DNA from: Enterobacter ludwigii
Lineage (GTDB): Bacteria; Pseudomonadota; Gammaproteobacteria; Enterobacterales; Enterobacteriaceae
Direction: 5' to 3'
DNA: 64,000 nt
Assembly: GCF_001750725.1 (NCBI RefSeq)
Contig: NZ_CP017279.1
Span: forward strand, 4,030,001 to 4,094,000
Of this stretch, positions 1-12,820 are shown one piece after another. Position 1 is the stretch's first letter. The number at the start of each line of letters is the position of its first letter. A program made the position numbers and the translations under genes. The notes below the pieces were generated by a model. The model worked only from the letters and a program-made list of their open reading frames with translations. It had not been told where the DNA came from and made no database searches.

Positions 1-567
1 GCATTAATGGCGTTATTACTGCAGGAAGCGCCGGCGAAAATCACCGATCTGGGTGACAAAATTGCCATCAGCCATCTCTATATCGAACGCCGCATGATCC
101 CACTCAATATCTGGCTGGAGCAGTCCGAAGGTCAGGCATTACGGGATGCCATAGAAGAATACGGCAACGCTATCCGTCAGCTTGCCGCCGCGAATATCTT
201 CCCGGGCGATATGCTGTTTAAAAACTTCGGGGTCACCCGTCACGGGCGGGTGGTGTTCTACGATTACGATGAAATTTGCTATATGACTGAGGTGAATTTC
301 CGCGATATACCGCAGCCCCGCTATCCGGAAGATGAACTGTCCGGCGAGCCGTGGTACAGCATCTCACCGGGAGATGTCTTTCCTGAGGAATTTCGTCACT
401 GGCTGTGCGCTGACCCGCGCATCAGGCCACTGTTTGAAGAGATGCATGATGATCTGTTCCGCGCCAGCTACTGGCGGGGCCTGCAGACGCGCATCAGGAA
501 TGGGCATGTGGAAGATGTGTATGCCTATCGCCGCAAACAACGGTTTTGCATCCGATATGCGGTGTAA
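1..567 (+). CDS. aceK: isocitrate dehydrogenase kinase/phosphatase, C-terminal part
   Basis: AceK phosphorylates and dephosphorylates isocitrate dehydrogenase and so sends carbon into the glyoxylate shunt. The reading frame is open from the first base of the window, so the gene starts to the left; 188 codons and the stop are visible, against about 578 residues for the whole E. coli protein. The visible part holds the kinase catalytic segment [10 protein letters not shown] and the metal-binding YDYDEI segment, which correspond to Asp457/Asn462 and Asp475 of E. coli AceK (numbers recalled). The next gene, iclR, faces it, as in E. coli, where IclR represses aceBAK. The end of the reading frame looks intact. 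Confidence 0.95.
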   Translation, partial: ALMALLLQEAPAKITDLGDKIAISHLYIERRMIPLNIWLEQSEGQALRDAIEEYGNAIRQLAAANIFPGDMLFKNFGVTRHGRVVFYDYDEICYMTEVNFRDIPQPRYPEDELSGEPWYSISPGDVFPEEFRHWLCADPRIRPLFEEMHDDLFRASYWRGLQTRIRNGHVEDVYAYRRKQRFCIRYAV

Positions 568-570
568 TGC

Positions 571-593
571 CCCCTCTCCCGACGGGAGAGGGA
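571..593. repeat. CCCTCTCC-family palindrome, aceK-iclR junction
   Basis: The 9-base arms CCCTCTCCC (572-580) and GGGAGAGGG (584-592) are perfect complements around the loop gac. The element lies between the convergent ends of aceK and iclR. No T-tract follows on either strand, so it is a structured repeat rather than a clear terminator. Related copies lie near 21134, 43994, 58894 and 63030. Confidence 0.8.
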
Positions 594-610
594 TTCAGGT
601 GCTCCCGATG

Positions 611-1438
611 TTATCGAATCCCGCCATATGCCAGCGTGACCTCTTTCGCCGCCTTAATCACCAGCGCACCTAACTCCGTGACGCGGTCATCGGTCATACG
701 GGAAATCGGTCCGGAGATCGAAATGGCGGCAAACGGCTCGCGGTGCTCGTCAAAGATGCAGGCTGCAATACAGCGCAGGCCTAACGCATGCTCTTCGTCA
801 TCAAACGAATAGCCGCGCTTGCGGGTCAGGGCCAGATCTTCTTTCAGATGTACCGGTGAGACCAGCGTGGCGTGGGTGTAGGCGTGCAGCCCTTTCCGGT
901 GCAGCAGTCCGGTGACCTGCTCTTCGCTGAGCTGCGACAGAAACGCTTTCCCCGCCCCGGAGGCATGCATCGGCAGCTTGCCGCCAATCGGTGCCGACAT
1001 ACGCATTAGCTGCGTGCACTGTACCTGGTCGATGATAATGGCCTGATGGTCGCTCTGGTCGAGCACGGCCAGGTTTACCGTCTCGCCGGAATCTTCCATC
1101 AGCTTACGCAGAATAGGGTGCACAATCGCCAGCAGGTTGCGGCTCTGCAGGAAGCTGCTGCCGACGATAAACGCATGTGCGCCCACCGCCCAGTGTCCCA
1201 GCTCGCCCACCTGGCGCACAAAGCCCAGCTGCTGCATCGTGGTCAACAGTCGATGGGTCGTTGAGTTCGGCAGGCCAGCCTGCTGTGCCAGCTCTGTCAG
1301 GGCCACGCTGCTGTGTGACTCGGCTATCCATTCCAGCAGCTTCAAACCGCGCGTGAGCGATTGAACCTGTCCGCCCTGAGAGGCGGCGGTGGTGGCAGCA
1401 GGTTTTCTGCCGCGTTTAGCGGGAACGGTCGTGACCAT
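611..1438 (-). CDS. iclR: transcriptional repressor IclR
   Basis: IclR represses the glyoxylate-shunt operon aceBAK and its own gene; glyoxylate and pyruvate are the known effectors. The protein has 275 residues against 274 in E. coli. It has the basic start MVTTVPAKRGRKP, a winged-helix domain (about residues 25-90, with the segment AGLPNSTTHRLL) and a C-terminal effector domain with GAGKAFL. I chose the ATG at 1438 because AGGAG lies about six bases upstream and the protein then begins like E. coli IclR; an upstream in-frame ATG at 1471 would add 11 unmatched residues. It converges on aceK and diverges from metH. An IclR-type operator at 1462-1476 suggests autoregulation. Confidence 0.97.
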   Translation of the reverse strand: MVTTVPAKRGRKPAATTAASQGGQVQSLTRGLKLLEWIAESHSSVALTELAQQAGLPNSTTHRLLTTMQQLGFVRQVGELGHWAVGAHAFIVGSSFLQSRNLLAIVHPILRKLMEDSGETVNLAVLDQSDHQAIIIDQVQCTQLMRMSAPIGGKLPMHASGAGKAFLSQLSEEQVTGLLHRKGLHAYTHATLVSPVHLKEDLALTRKRGYSFDDEEHALGLRCIAACIFDEHREPFAAISISGPISRMTDDRVTELGALVIKAAKEVTLAYGGIR

Positions 1439-1461
1439 GACGAACTCCTTTTTCTGTATCG

Positions 1462-1476
1462 TGGAAATCATTTTCG
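1462..1476. promoter_or_regulatory. probable IclR autoregulatory operator
   Basis: The sequence TGGAAATCATTTTCG fits the published IclR operator consensus TGGAAATNATTTCCA except at two positions. It lies about 24 bases upstream of the iclR start codon, where E. coli IclR binds its own promoter. Binding is inferred. Confidence 0.6.
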
Positions 1477-1528
1477 TTTTATTTGGTGATTTTGCAACCG
1501 TTATCCTGACTGATCGGATGAGTGATAG

Positions 1529-1541
1529 TGAACATGTCTCA
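1529..1541. promoter_or_regulatory. possible MetR site upstream of metH
   Basis: TGAACATGTCTCA matches the MetR consensus TGAA-N5-TTCA at seven of eight fixed positions. It lies about 90 bases upstream of the metH start. MetR with homocysteine activates metH in E. coli, so the position is sensible, but such a short motif can occur by chance. Confidence 0.4.
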
Positions 1542-1632
1542 TGTTACCGCTGTGTGACTTTTACACCCTGCGAGATTGTGCCAGTATGGACTGCTGGCCT
1601 TTTGGCCTGGTTGAGCGTTGTCGGGAGCAAGT

Positions 1633-5316
<3,684 letters not shown>

Positions 5317-5337
5317 CGTCACTTTTCCTTACAACAA

Positions 5338-5372
5338 ACAGGGCGCTCATTGGGCGCCCTGTCTCTTTCTTA
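5338..5372 (+). terminator. metH terminator
   Basis: ACAGGGCGC (5338-5346) and GCGCCCTGT (5354-5362) form a perfect 9-bp stem around a 7-base loop, followed by the T-rich run ctctttctt. It lies 21 bases after the metH stop codon. Confidence 0.85.
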
Positions 5373-5430
5373 CGTTTAAACCCTTATACTGAATCATAAA
5401 AACGTAGAACGATAAGGAGGAGAACCTTCC

Positions 5431-7062
5431 GTGCTGACCCTGTTACACTTGCTTTCCGCAGTAGCACTGCTGGTATGGGGCACGCATATTGTCCGTACCG
5501 GCGTTATGCGCGTCTTTGGCGCGCGCTTACGCACCGTTCTCAGCAGCAGCGTTGAGAAGAAGCCGCTCGCCTTCTGCGCGGGCATCGGCGTGACGGCACT
5601 GGTGCAGAGCAGTAATGCGACGACCCTGCTCGTGACCTCGTTTGTGGCGCAGGATCTGGTGGCGCTGGCACCCGCGCTGGTCATTGTGCTGGGCGCTGAC
5701 GTGGGGACCGCGCTGATGGCGCGTATCTTGACCTTCGATCTCTCCTGGCTGTCGCCGCTGCTGATTTTTATCGGTGTCATCTTCTTCCTTGGCCGTAAGC
5801 AGACGCGTGCCGGACAGCTTGGCCGCGTGGGGATTGGCCTTGGGTTGATCCTGCTGGCGCTGGAGCTGATTGTGCAGGCGGTGACCCCCATCACCGAGGC
5901 CAACGGCGTTCAGGTCATCTTTGCCTCGCTGACCGGGGACATCATGCTGGATGCGTTGATCGGCGCGGTATTTGCCATCGTCAGTTACTCCAGCCTGGCC
6001 GCTGTGCTGCTGACGGCGACGTTAACCGCCGCGGGGGCGATCTCTTTCCCGGTCGCGCTGTGTCTGGTGATCGGGGCCAACCTTGGCTCTGGCCTGCTGG
6101 CGATGCTCAATAACAGCGCCGCAAACGCTGCTGCCCGGCGCGTGGCGCTCGGAAGCCTGCTGTTTAAGCTGGTGGGCAGCCTGATTATTCTGCCGTTTGT
6201 CTATCCGCTGGCCAACCTGATGGACAATCTCCCGTTACCGAAGGCTGAGCTGGTAATCTATTTCCACGTGTTTTACAACCTGGTGCGTTGTCTGGCGATG
6301 GTGCCTTTTGCTGAACCCATGGCCCGCTTCTGCGAACGGCTTATCCGGGATGAACCGGAGCTGGATGCGCGTCTGAAACCTAAGCATCTGGACACCTCCG
6401 CGCTGGATACCCCGGCACTGGCGCTGGCTAATGCCGCGCGCGAGACGCTGCGCATGGGCGATGCCATGGAAACGATGCTTGAAGGGCTGCAAAAGGTCAT
6501 GCACGGAGAGCCGCGAGAAGAGAAAGAGCTGCGCAGGCTGGCGGACGATATCAACGTGCTCTATACCGCCATCAAGCTCTACCTGGCGCGTATTCCGCAG
6601 GATGAACTGGCAGAGGAAGAGTCCCGCCGCTGGGCGGAAATCATCGAAATGTCGCTTAACCTCGAGCAGGCCTCGGATATCGTTGAGCGTATGGGAAGTG
6701 AAATTGCTGACAAATCCCTTGCCGCGCGCCGCGCCTTCTCGGTTGAAGGCCTGAAGGAGCTCGAGGCGCTGCACGAGCAGTTGCTGAGCAACCTGAAGCT
6801 GGCAATGCTGGTCTTCTTCTCCAGCGACGTACCGAGCGCACGCCGTTTGCGTCGTAACAAACATCGCTTCCGTATCCTCAACCGGCGCTACTCGCACGCC
6901 CACGTTGAACGACTGCACCAGCAGAACGTCCAGAGCATTGAAACCAGCTCCCTGCACCTGGGGTTGCTGGGGGACATGAAGCGTCTCAACTCGTTATTCT
7001 GCGCGGTCGCTTATAGCGTCATGGAGCAGCCGGATGAAGACGACGATCGAGATGAATATTAA
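5431..7062 (+). CDS. yjbB: Na/Pi cotransporter-family protein YjbB
   Basis: This inner-membrane protein of the PNaS (Na/Pi cotransporter II) family has 543 residues, the same as E. coli YjbB, which has been linked to phosphate export. The N-terminal half carries about eight membrane segments and the two inverted Na/Pi repeat motifs (GVTALVQSSNATT and the segment around IVSYSSLAAVLLTATL). The C-terminal half, from about residue 340, is a soluble helical PhoU-like domain. The start is GTG at 5431, with AAGGAGG ten bases upstream. It stands alone between the metH terminator and a palindrome-rich spacer; in E. coli pepE comes next but is absent here. Confidence 0.93.
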   Translation: MLTLLHLLSAVALLVWGTHIVRTGVMRVFGARLRTVLSSSVEKKPLAFCAGIGVTALVQSSNATTLLVTSFVAQDLVALAPALVIVLGADVGTALMARILTFDLSWLSPLLIFIGVIFFLGRKQTRAGQLGRVGIGLGLILLALELIVQAVTPITEANGVQVIFASLTGDIMLDALIGAVFAIVSYSSLAAVLLTATLTAAGAISFPVALCLVIGANLGSGLLAMLNNSAANAAARRVALGSLLFKLVGSLIILPFVYPLANLMDNLPLPKAELVIYFHVFYNLVRCLAMVPFAEPMARFCERLIRDEPELDARLKPKHLDTSALDTPALALANAARETLRMGDAMETMLEGLQKVMHGEPREEKELRRLADDINVLYTAIKLYLARIPQDELAEEESRRWAEIIEMSLNLEQASDIVERMGSEIADKSLAARRAFSVEGLKELEALHEQLLSNLKLAMLVFFSSDVPSARRLRRNKHRFRILNRRYSHAHVERLHQQNVQSIETSSLHLGLLGDMKRLNSLFCAVAYSVMEQPDEDDDRDEY

Positions 7063-7072
7063 TCTCTGAAAG

Positions 7073-7131
7073 CGCCTTTATAAGGCGGTTAACCTGAAAA
7101 CCAGCAGGTTTACGCCGGGCATGATGCCCGG
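7073..7131. repeat. three consecutive palindromes between yjbB and rluF
   Basis: Just after yjbB lie CGCCTTTATAAGGCG (7073-7087), the arms AACCTG/CAGGTT (about 7091-7110) and CCGGGCATGATGCCCGG (7115-7131). The first and third are perfect. The third resembles REP-type palindromes, and the first could act as a weak terminator though no long T-run follows. In E. coli this position holds pepE. Confidence 0.6.
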
Positions 7132-7196
7132 TAACCGTCGGCTAATCTTTTTACCAGCCCAAACCTAAGGTATATTTCGCCTTTACAGGAGAAACT

Positions 7197-8066
7197 ATGC
7201 TGCCAACTCAATCAACACGATTAAACAAATACATTAGCGAGAGCGGGATCTGCTCACGTCGCGAGGCGGACCGTTACATTGAACAGGGTAACGTGTTCCT
7301 CAACGGCAAACGCGCCACCATCGGTGACCAGGTCGTCCCCGGTGACGTGGTCAAAGTGAATGGTCAGCTCATTGAACCGCGTGATGCGGAAGACCTGGTA
7401 TTTATCGCGTTGAATAAGCCGGTTGGCATCGTCAGTACCACGGAAGACGGCGAGCGGGACAACATTGTTGATTTCGTTAATCACAGCAGCCGTATCTTCC
7501 CGATTGGCCGCCTTGATAAAGACTCACAGGGGCTGATTTTCCTGACCAACCACGGCGATCTGGTGAACAAAATTCTGCGTGCCGGTAACGACCACGAGAA
7601 AGAGTACATCGTTACGGTCAATAAGCCGGTCACGGACGACTTTATCCGCGGTATGGGCGCAGGTGTGCCGATTCTGGGGACCGTCACGAAGAAGTGCAAG
7701 GTGAAGAAAGAGGCGCCGTTTGCTTTCCGCATTACCCTTGTGCAGGGCTTAAACCGTCAGATCCGCCGGATGTGCGAGCACTTCGGTTATGACGTGGTGA
7801 AGCTCGAACGTACGCGCATTATGAACGTGAGTCTGTCCGGTATTCCACTGGGCGAGTGGCGTGATTTAACGGATGACGAACTGATTGAGCTGTTCAGGCT
7901 CATCGAGAATTCATCGTCTGAAGCGAAGCCAAAAACGAAAGCCAAACCGAAAACCCAGGCCATTAAGCGCCCGGTGGTGAAAGCGCCGCCATCAGAAGAG
8001 AAAAGCCGCGGCAAGCCTGCGGGCAAACGCTTCGTCCAGCCGGGCCGTAAAAAGAAAGGGCGCTAA
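7197..8066 (+). CDS. rluF: 23S rRNA pseudouridine(2604) synthase RluF
   Basis: RluF converts U2604 of 23S rRNA, and also U35 of tRNA-Tyr, to pseudouridine. The protein has 289 residues against 290 in E. coli. It has an N-terminal S4 RNA-binding domain (about 7-65, [15 protein letters not shown]) and an RsuA-type catalytic domain with GRLDKDSQG, where Asp107 is the expected catalytic residue, and [14 protein letters not shown]. The lysine/arginine-rich tail (from about residue 240) is typical of RluF. AGGAG lies upstream of the ATG. It ends exactly where the opposing yjbD ends; the two stop codons sit in one perfect palindrome. Confidence 0.96.
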   Translation: MLPTQSTRLNKYISESGICSRREADRYIEQGNVFLNGKRATIGDQVVPGDVVKVNGQLIEPRDAEDLVFIALNKPVGIVSTTEDGERDNIVDFVNHSSRIFPIGRLDKDSQGLIFLTNHGDLVNKILRAGNDHEKEYIVTVNKPVTDDFIRGMGAGVPILGTVTKKCKVKKEAPFAFRITLVQGLNRQIRRMCEHFGYDVVKLERTRIMNVSLSGIPLGEWRDLTDDELIELFRLIENSSSEAKPKTKAKPKTQAIKRPVVKAPPSEEKSRGKPAGKRFVQPGRKKKGR

Positions 8067-8339
8067 TTAGCGCCTTCCACGGGGTGAGGTATTGGCTGAC
8101 CAGGAAAAGGTCGCTTCTTTATCGGGTTTATAAGCCTGCTCTTTTTTCAGCTTGCGGGCTTGTTTCGCCTCAGTTTCACGCTGAGCCATTAATTTATCGA
8201 TGTACTCTTTTTTAACCTGATTGGTTTCGGCATTAGTCAGCGTGCGGCCATGGGCGATACGAGCGCGGTCGAGGAGCGTTTTCAGTTCGCGCTGCTCAGC
8301 TTCCGTCATGTCTTTCTGGGTCAAACGTGGTGTAGCCAT
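8067..8339 (-). CDS. yjbD: DUF3811 family protein YjbD
   Basis: This 90-residue protein matches E. coli YjbD in length and composition. It is strongly charged and mostly helical, with runs of lysine, arginine and glutamate (residues 20-70) and a conserved tail FSWSANTSPRGRR. Its function is unknown; the basic character would suit nucleic-acid or ribosome contact, but that is a guess. It converges on rluF with no spacer between the genes. The next gene on the same strand, panS-like, lies downstream after 50 bases and the pair is conserved only in part relative to E. coli. Confidence 0.9.
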   Translation of the reverse strand: MATPRLTQKDMTEAEQRELKTLLDRARIAHGRTLTNAETNQVKKEYIDKLMAQRETEAKQARKLKKEQAYKPDKEATFSWSANTSPRGRR

Positions 8340-8389
8340 TGCTGAAGCCTCCTGAAGGGGAGGCTCCAGTGTAAAGCAAGCGAAGGAAA

Positions 8390-9334
8390 TTAACCCTGTT
8401 TCACTGCATCTTTTTTCGCGGGCTCATTAATGGGTTTGCCTGACCAGTAGCCTGCCAGCAGCGAGCCGGACAGATTATGCCAGACGGAGAACAGCGCACC
8501 CGGCAGGGCCGCCAGCGGCGAGAAGTAGATCTTGCCCAGAGCTGCGGCCAGCCCCGAGTTTTGCATCCCCACTTCGATTGCCAGCGTACGACAGGTGGAT
8601 TCGTCGAAACCAAACAGCTTCCCGCCCCAGTAACCGCCCAAAAGACCAAGGGTGTTATGCAACACCACCGCGATGATCACCACAAAGCCCACTGAGGCAA
8701 TGTGCGATGCAGAGCCGGCAACCACGGCGCTGATGATGGCCAGAATACAGACCATCGAGAAGGCAGGCAGGTACGGTTCAACGGCTTTGACCACGCGCGG
8801 GAACAGATGGTGAATCACCAGGCCCAGCGCAATCGGGATCACCACAATCTGCAGAATACTGAGCAGCATCCCCATGACGTCTACCTGAATCTGCGCATCC
8901 ACATACAGACGCGTTAACAGCGGCGTGGCAATCACGCCCACCAGCGTTGAAACGGAAGAGATGGTCACCGAGAGCGCCACATCACCTTTTGCCAGGTAAA
9001 TCATCACATTGGATGCCGTGCCGCTGGCCACGCTGCCGACCAGCACCATACCGGCGGATAAATCTGGCGGCATTTTAAAGGCCATGGCCAGCAGCCAGGC
9101 CGCAAGCGGCATGACCAGGTAGTGCAGGAAAATCCCTGCCGCTACGGGGGCCGGGCGCGACAGAACGCGTTTGAAGTCGTCAATTTTCAGGTGTACGCCC
9201 ATGCCGAGCATAATCAGCATCAGCAGCGTCGTGACCCATGGGCCAATGCCCGTAAAGTGGGTGGGAGTGTAATACGCGAGTACGGAAAGCAGCAGTGCCC
9301 ACAACGGGAACAGCCGGGTGATGGCGGATAACAT
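8390..9334 (-). CDS. panS: bile acid:Na+ symporter family transporter, PanS-like
   Basis: This 314-residue inner-membrane protein has about ten hydrophobic segments and belongs to the BASS/SBF (SLC10) family. Family motifs include [19 protein letters not shown], the crossover segment in the second half of the core, and [14 protein letters not shown]. The Salmonella member PanS carries ketopantoate, pantoate or pantothenate; the name is transferred by family resemblance and enterobacterial context, so the substrate is inferred. AAGGA precedes the ATG at 9334. E. coli K-12 has no gene here, so it is an accessory gene between yjbD and lysC. It lies after the lysC terminator and probably has its own transcript. 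Confidence 0.75.
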   Translation of the reverse strand: MLSAITRLFPLWALLLSVLAYYTPTHFTGIGPWVTTLLMLIMLGMGVHLKIDDFKRVLSRPAPVAAGIFLHYLVMPLAAWLLAMAFKMPPDLSAGMVLVGSVASGTASNVMIYLAKGDVALSVTISSVSTLVGVIATPLLTRLYVDAQIQVDVMGMLLSILQIVVIPIALGLVIHHLFPRVVKAVEPYLPAFSMVCILAIISAVVAGSASHIASVGFVVIIAVVLHNTLGLLGGYWGGKLFGFDESTCRTLAIEVGMQNSGLAAALGKIYFSPLAALPGALFSVWHNLSGSLLAGYWSGKPINEPAKKDAVKQG

Positions 9335-9371
9335 AGATAGTCCTTGCAGTATTGTCGTGTTGTTTAGTTAT

Positions 9372-9396
9372 AAAAAAGCCGGGTCTGTGCCCGGCT
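9372..9396 (-). terminator. lysC terminator
   Basis: Read on the minus strand, AGCCGGG and CCCGGCT pair around a 6-base loop and are followed by TTTTTT (9377-9372). It lies about 30 bases after the lysC stop and separates lysC from the PanS-like gene. Confidence 0.88.
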
Positions 9397-9426
9397 TATA
9401 GATATTGTTTATCGTGCTAACGAATT

Positions 9427-10776
9427 TTATTCAAACAAATTCTGATGAAGTTTTTGCACGACTTGCTCGGCCTGATCGGCTGGCACCAGGAAGCAGAGGT
9501 TGTAGCTGGAGGCGCCGTAGCAAATCATACGAATGCTGAACGGGTCGAGTACGCCGAAGACCTCTTTGCCCACGCCGCAGGCACGCGACAGCTTGTTGCC
9601 GATGATGGCAACCAGCGCCAGATCTTCTTCCACTTCCACGCGGCACAACTCAGAGAGTTCGATCAGCAACGACTGCGTCAGCAGGGTGTCGCCGGTTGAC
9701 GTGGAGCCAGTGGTGTCCAGCGTCAGCGCGATGCTCACTTCGGATGTGGTGATCAAATCCACGGAGATATTATGGCGCGCGAGGATGCCAAACACTTCCG
9801 CCAGGAAACCGCGAGAATGCAGCATATTGTGGCTGTGCAGCGTCACCAGCGTCTGGCGGCGGCGCAGGGCCAGCGCTCGGAACAATGGCGGGTTTTCGGT
9901 TTTCTTGCACACCAGCGTACCGCCTGCTTTGGGATCCTTACTGGAGCCAACGAAGACCGGGATATCGCTGCGCACGGCCGGCAACAGCGTCGCCGGGTGC
10001 AATACTTTCGCGCCGAAGGTGGCCATTTCTGCCGCCTCTTCAAACGCGATCACATCAATGCGTTTCGCCGCAGAGACCACGCGCGGGTCGGTGGTGTAAA
10101 TACCCGGCACGTCAGTCCAGATATCCACACGGGTGGCATGCAGCGCTTCGCCGAGCAGGGCTGCCGTATAGTCACTGCCGCCGCGGCCAAGCGTAGTTGT
10201 ACGGCCTTTGGCTTCGCTACCGATAAAGCCCTGAGTGATCACCATCCCTTCTGCCAGGCGCGGAGCCAGCTGCTGCTGGGTCAGCTCGGCCAGCATTTCA
10301 ACATCCGGCTCGGCACGGCCAAAGCGATCGCTGGTGCGCATGACTTTACGCACGTCAAACCACTGGGCATGGACGTTACGCTCGCGGAGGATCTCCACGA
10401 ACAGCAGCGTGGACATCAGCTCGCCGTGGCTGACCAGTTCATCGGTCAGCGCGGTGGAGGTCGCCAGAGAGGCGGCTTCAGCCAGGGTAGTGATATTTTC
10501 CAGCAGGCGTTCCACTTCCTCACGGATCACGTTCGGATTCTGCAGACGTTCAAGGATGTTGAACTGAATTTTGCGCAGTGCGTCCAGCTTAACGAAACGT
10601 TCGGTTGCTTCCAGTCCTTCAGACAGAGAAACCAGCAGGTTCGTCACGCCAGCAGAGGCGGAAAGCACCACCAGGCGGGTATTCGGATCGGCCAGCACCA
10701 CATCGGCGCTGCGGTTCATGGCATCGTAATCGGCCACACTGGTGCCGCCAAATTTGGCGACCACAAAACTCGTCAT
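9427..10776 (-). CDS. lysC: lysine-sensitive aspartokinase III LysC
   Basis: LysC phosphorylates aspartate, the first step toward lysine, methionine, threonine and diaminopimelate, and is inhibited by lysine. The protein has 449 residues, as in E. coli. The amino-acid kinase domain (about 1-290) carries KFGGTSVAD (from residue 8), TLGRGGSDYTA and WTDVPGIYTTDPR. Two ACT domains follow (about 310-449) with the lysine-site region around HSRGFLAEVFGIL and EVSIALTLD. GAGG precedes the ATG. The leader is unusual: a near-consensus promoter leaves under 90 untranslated bases and I find no lysine riboswitch. A terminator follows. Confidence 0.97.
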   Translation of the reverse strand: MTSFVVAKFGGTSVADYDAMNRSADVVLADPNTRLVVLSASAGVTNLLVSLSEGLEATERFVKLDALRKIQFNILERLQNPNVIREEVERLLENITTLAEAASLATSTALTDELVSHGELMSTLLFVEILRERNVHAQWFDVRKVMRTSDRFGRAEPDVEMLAELTQQQLAPRLAEGMVITQGFIGSEAKGRTTTLGRGGSDYTAALLGEALHATRVDIWTDVPGIYTTDPRVVSAAKRIDVIAFEEAAEMATFGAKVLHPATLLPAVRSDIPVFVGSSKDPKAGGTLVCKKTENPPLFRALALRRRQTLVTLHSHNMLHSRGFLAEVFGILARHNISVDLITTSEVSIALTLDTTGSTSTGDTLLTQSLLIELSELCRVEVEEDLALVAIIGNKLSRACGVGKEVFGVLDPFSIRMICYGASSYNLCFLVPADQAEQVVQKLHQNLFE

Positions 10777-10853
10777 AACAACCTCGTGTCAGGGAATGAA
10801 TAAAGCGACCTTGGCACAAGAATGAAACGAGAACAGGTGCAGGCGCAAAATAC

Positions 10854-10953
10854 GGCCCTATAAATAAAATGTGGGGGAGGTCCTGTCAATGCTGGGATTA
10901 TGCGGATTTTTTATGGGGGGGTACCCCTCAGTAACAGGACTTATAACAGGGCC
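10854..10953. repeat. nested inverted repeat in the lysC-pgi spacer
   Basis: Three pairs of arms share one centre: GGCCCT (10854-10859) with AGGGCC (10948-10953), GTCCTGT (10880-10886) with ACAGGAC (10934-10940), and the central palindrome GGGGTACCCC (10918-10927). The arms are not exactly equidistant, so this is an interrupted dyad. It overlaps the apparent lysC promoter. The rest of the 375-base spacer holds the pgi promoter region and nothing else I recognise. Confidence 0.5.
10861..10889 (-). promoter_or_regulatory. probable lysC promoter
   Basis: On the minus strand a perfect -35 box TTGACA (10889-10884) is followed after 17 bases by TATTTA (10866-10861). Transcription would start near 10854 and give a leader of about 78 bases. 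The promoter lies inside a nested inverted repeat that spans 10854-10953. Confidence 0.65.
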
Positions 10954-11151
10954 ATATTTTATGCTCCTTTTTACCGCCTTTTGACCGACATTTCGCCGCC
11001 CCTGAAGGGCGTTTCAGCAGCTATACTTTTCGGGTCTTTTCACCTGTGTTTGATGCAGGCCAGGGCAATGGCATAAAAACCATCACAATTTTTATTTGCA
11101 GGCGCTACAATCGACCGCAGTCACAATTCTCAAATCAGAAGAGTATTGCTA

Positions 11152-12801
11152 ATGAAAAACATCAACCCAACGCAGACCGCTGCCTGGCAGGCACTACAGA
11201 AACATTATGATGAAATGAAAGACGTCACCATCGCGGACCTGTTCGCGAAAGATGCCGATCGTTTCAATAAGTTCTCCGCGACCTTCGATGACCTGATGCT
11301 GGTGGATTTCTCCAAAAACCGCATTACCGAAGAAACGCTGGCGAAGCTGCAGGATCTGGCGAAAGAGACTGAGCTGGCCGACGCCATCAAATCCATGTTC
11401 TCCGGTGAGAAGATCAACCGCACCGAAGACCGTGCCGTGCTGCACGTGGCGCTGCGTAACCGTAGCAATACTCCGATTGTCGTTGACGGCAAAGATGTGA
11501 TGCCGGAAGTGAACGCGGTGCTGGAAAAGATGAAAGCTTTCTCTGAAGCGATCATCTCCGGAAGCTGGAAAGGCTACACCGGCAAACCGATTACGGATGT
11601 CGTTAACATCGGTATCGGCGGGTCTGACCTTGGCCCATTCATGGTCACCGAAGCGCTGCGCCCATACAAAAACCACCTCAACATGCACTTTGTTTCTAAC
11701 GTCGATGGTACCCACATTGCCGAGGTGCTGAAGAACGTGAATCCGGAAACGGCCCTGTTCCTGGTCGCGTCTAAAACCTTCACCACTCAGGAAACCATGA
11801 CCAACGCCCACAGCGCGCGCGACTGGTTCCTGAAAACCGCAGGCGACAACAAGCACGTGGCGAAACACTTCGCCGCGCTGTCGACCAACGGGAAAGCCGT
11901 TAGCGAGTTCGGTATCGACACCGCGAACATGTTCGAGTTCTGGGACTGGGTGGGGGGGCGTTACTCTCTGTGGTCCGCTATCGGCCTGTCGATCATCCTC
12001 TCCGTCGGCTTCGACAACTTCGTTGAGCTGCTCTCCGGCGCGCATGCGATGGATAAACACTTCTCCACCACCGCACCTGAGAAAAATCTGCCTGTGCTGC
12101 TGGCGCTGATTGGTATCTGGTACAACAACTTCTTCGGGGCTGAAACCGAAGCGATTCTGCCATACGACCAGTACATGCACCGTTTTGCGGCCTACTTCCA
12201 GCAGGGCAACATGGAATCCAACGGTAAATACGTTGACCGTAACGGTAACGCCGTGGATTACCAGACTGGCCCAATCATCTGGGGCGAGCCAGGCACTAAC
12301 GGCCAGCATGCGTTCTATCAGCTGATCCACCAGGGCACCAAAATGGTTCCGTGCGATTTCATCGCCCCGGCCATTACCCATAACCCGCTGTCAGACCACC
12401 ATCCGAAGCTGCTGTCTAACTTCTTCGCACAGACTGAAGCGCTGGCGTTCGGTAAGTCTCGTGACGTGGTTGAGCAGGAATACCGCGAACAGGGTAAAGA
12501 TCCGGCCACGCTGGACCACGTTGTGCCGTTCAAAGTGTTCGAAGGCAACCGTCCAACCAACTCCATCCTGCTGCGCGAAATTACGCCGTTCAGCCTGGGT
12601 GCGCTGATTGCCCTGTACGAGCATAAGATCTTCACTCAGGGCGCTATCCTGAACATCTTCACCTTTGACCAGTGGGGCGTTGAGCTGGGTAAACAGCTGG
12701 CAAACCGTATCCTGCCTGAACTGGGTGACGATAACGCGATTAACAGCCACGACAGCTCCACAAATGGTCTGATCAACCGTTATAAAGCATGGCGCGCGTA
12801 A
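11152..12801 (+). CDS. pgi: glucose-6-phosphate isomerase
   Basis: Pgi interconverts glucose 6-phosphate and fructose 6-phosphate in the cytoplasm. The protein has 549 residues, as in E. coli. The two SIS-fold halves are visible, with [11 protein letters not shown] (about 150-160), the family signature [14 protein letters not shown] (about 265-280), [20 protein letters not shown] holding the catalytic glutamate and histidine, and the conserved region [11 protein letters not shown] with the active-site lysine. The ATG at 11152 has AGAAGAG upstream and gives the E. coli N-terminus; an in-frame TTG two codons earlier is less likely. A TACAAT -10-like box lies at 11106-11111. It is divergent from lysC and ends at a strong terminator. 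Confidence 0.98.
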   Translation: MKNINPTQTAAWQALQKHYDEMKDVTIADLFAKDADRFNKFSATFDDLMLVDFSKNRITEETLAKLQDLAKETELADAIKSMFSGEKINRTEDRAVLHVALRNRSNTPIVVDGKDVMPEVNAVLEKMKAFSEAIISGSWKGYTGKPITDVVNIGIGGSDLGPFMVTEALRPYKNHLNMHFVSNVDGTHIAEVLKNVNPETALFLVASKTFTTQETMTNAHSARDWFLKTAGDNKHVAKHFAALSTNGKAVSEFGIDTANMFEFWDWVGGRYSLWSAIGLSIILSVGFDNFVELLSGAHAMDKHFSTTAPEKNLPVLLALIGIWYNNFFGAETEAILPYDQYMHRFAAYFQQGNMESNGKYVDRNGNAVDYQTGPIIWGEPGTNGQHAFYQLIHQGTKMVPCDFIAPAITHNPLSDHHPKLLSNFFAQTEALAFGKSRDVVEQEYREQGKDPATLDHVVPFKVFEGNRPTNSILLREITPFSLGALIALYEHKIFTQGAILNIFTFDQWGVELGKQLANRILPELGDDNAINSHDSSTNGLINRYKAWRA

Positions 12802-12820
12802 TTAAAGTGTCATGAAAAAG

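Noticed and set aside
10777..11151. Lysine riboswitch upstream of lysC
   Set aside because: Expected from E. coli, but none of its conserved core segments can be found on the lysC strand and the apparent promoter leaves only a short leader.
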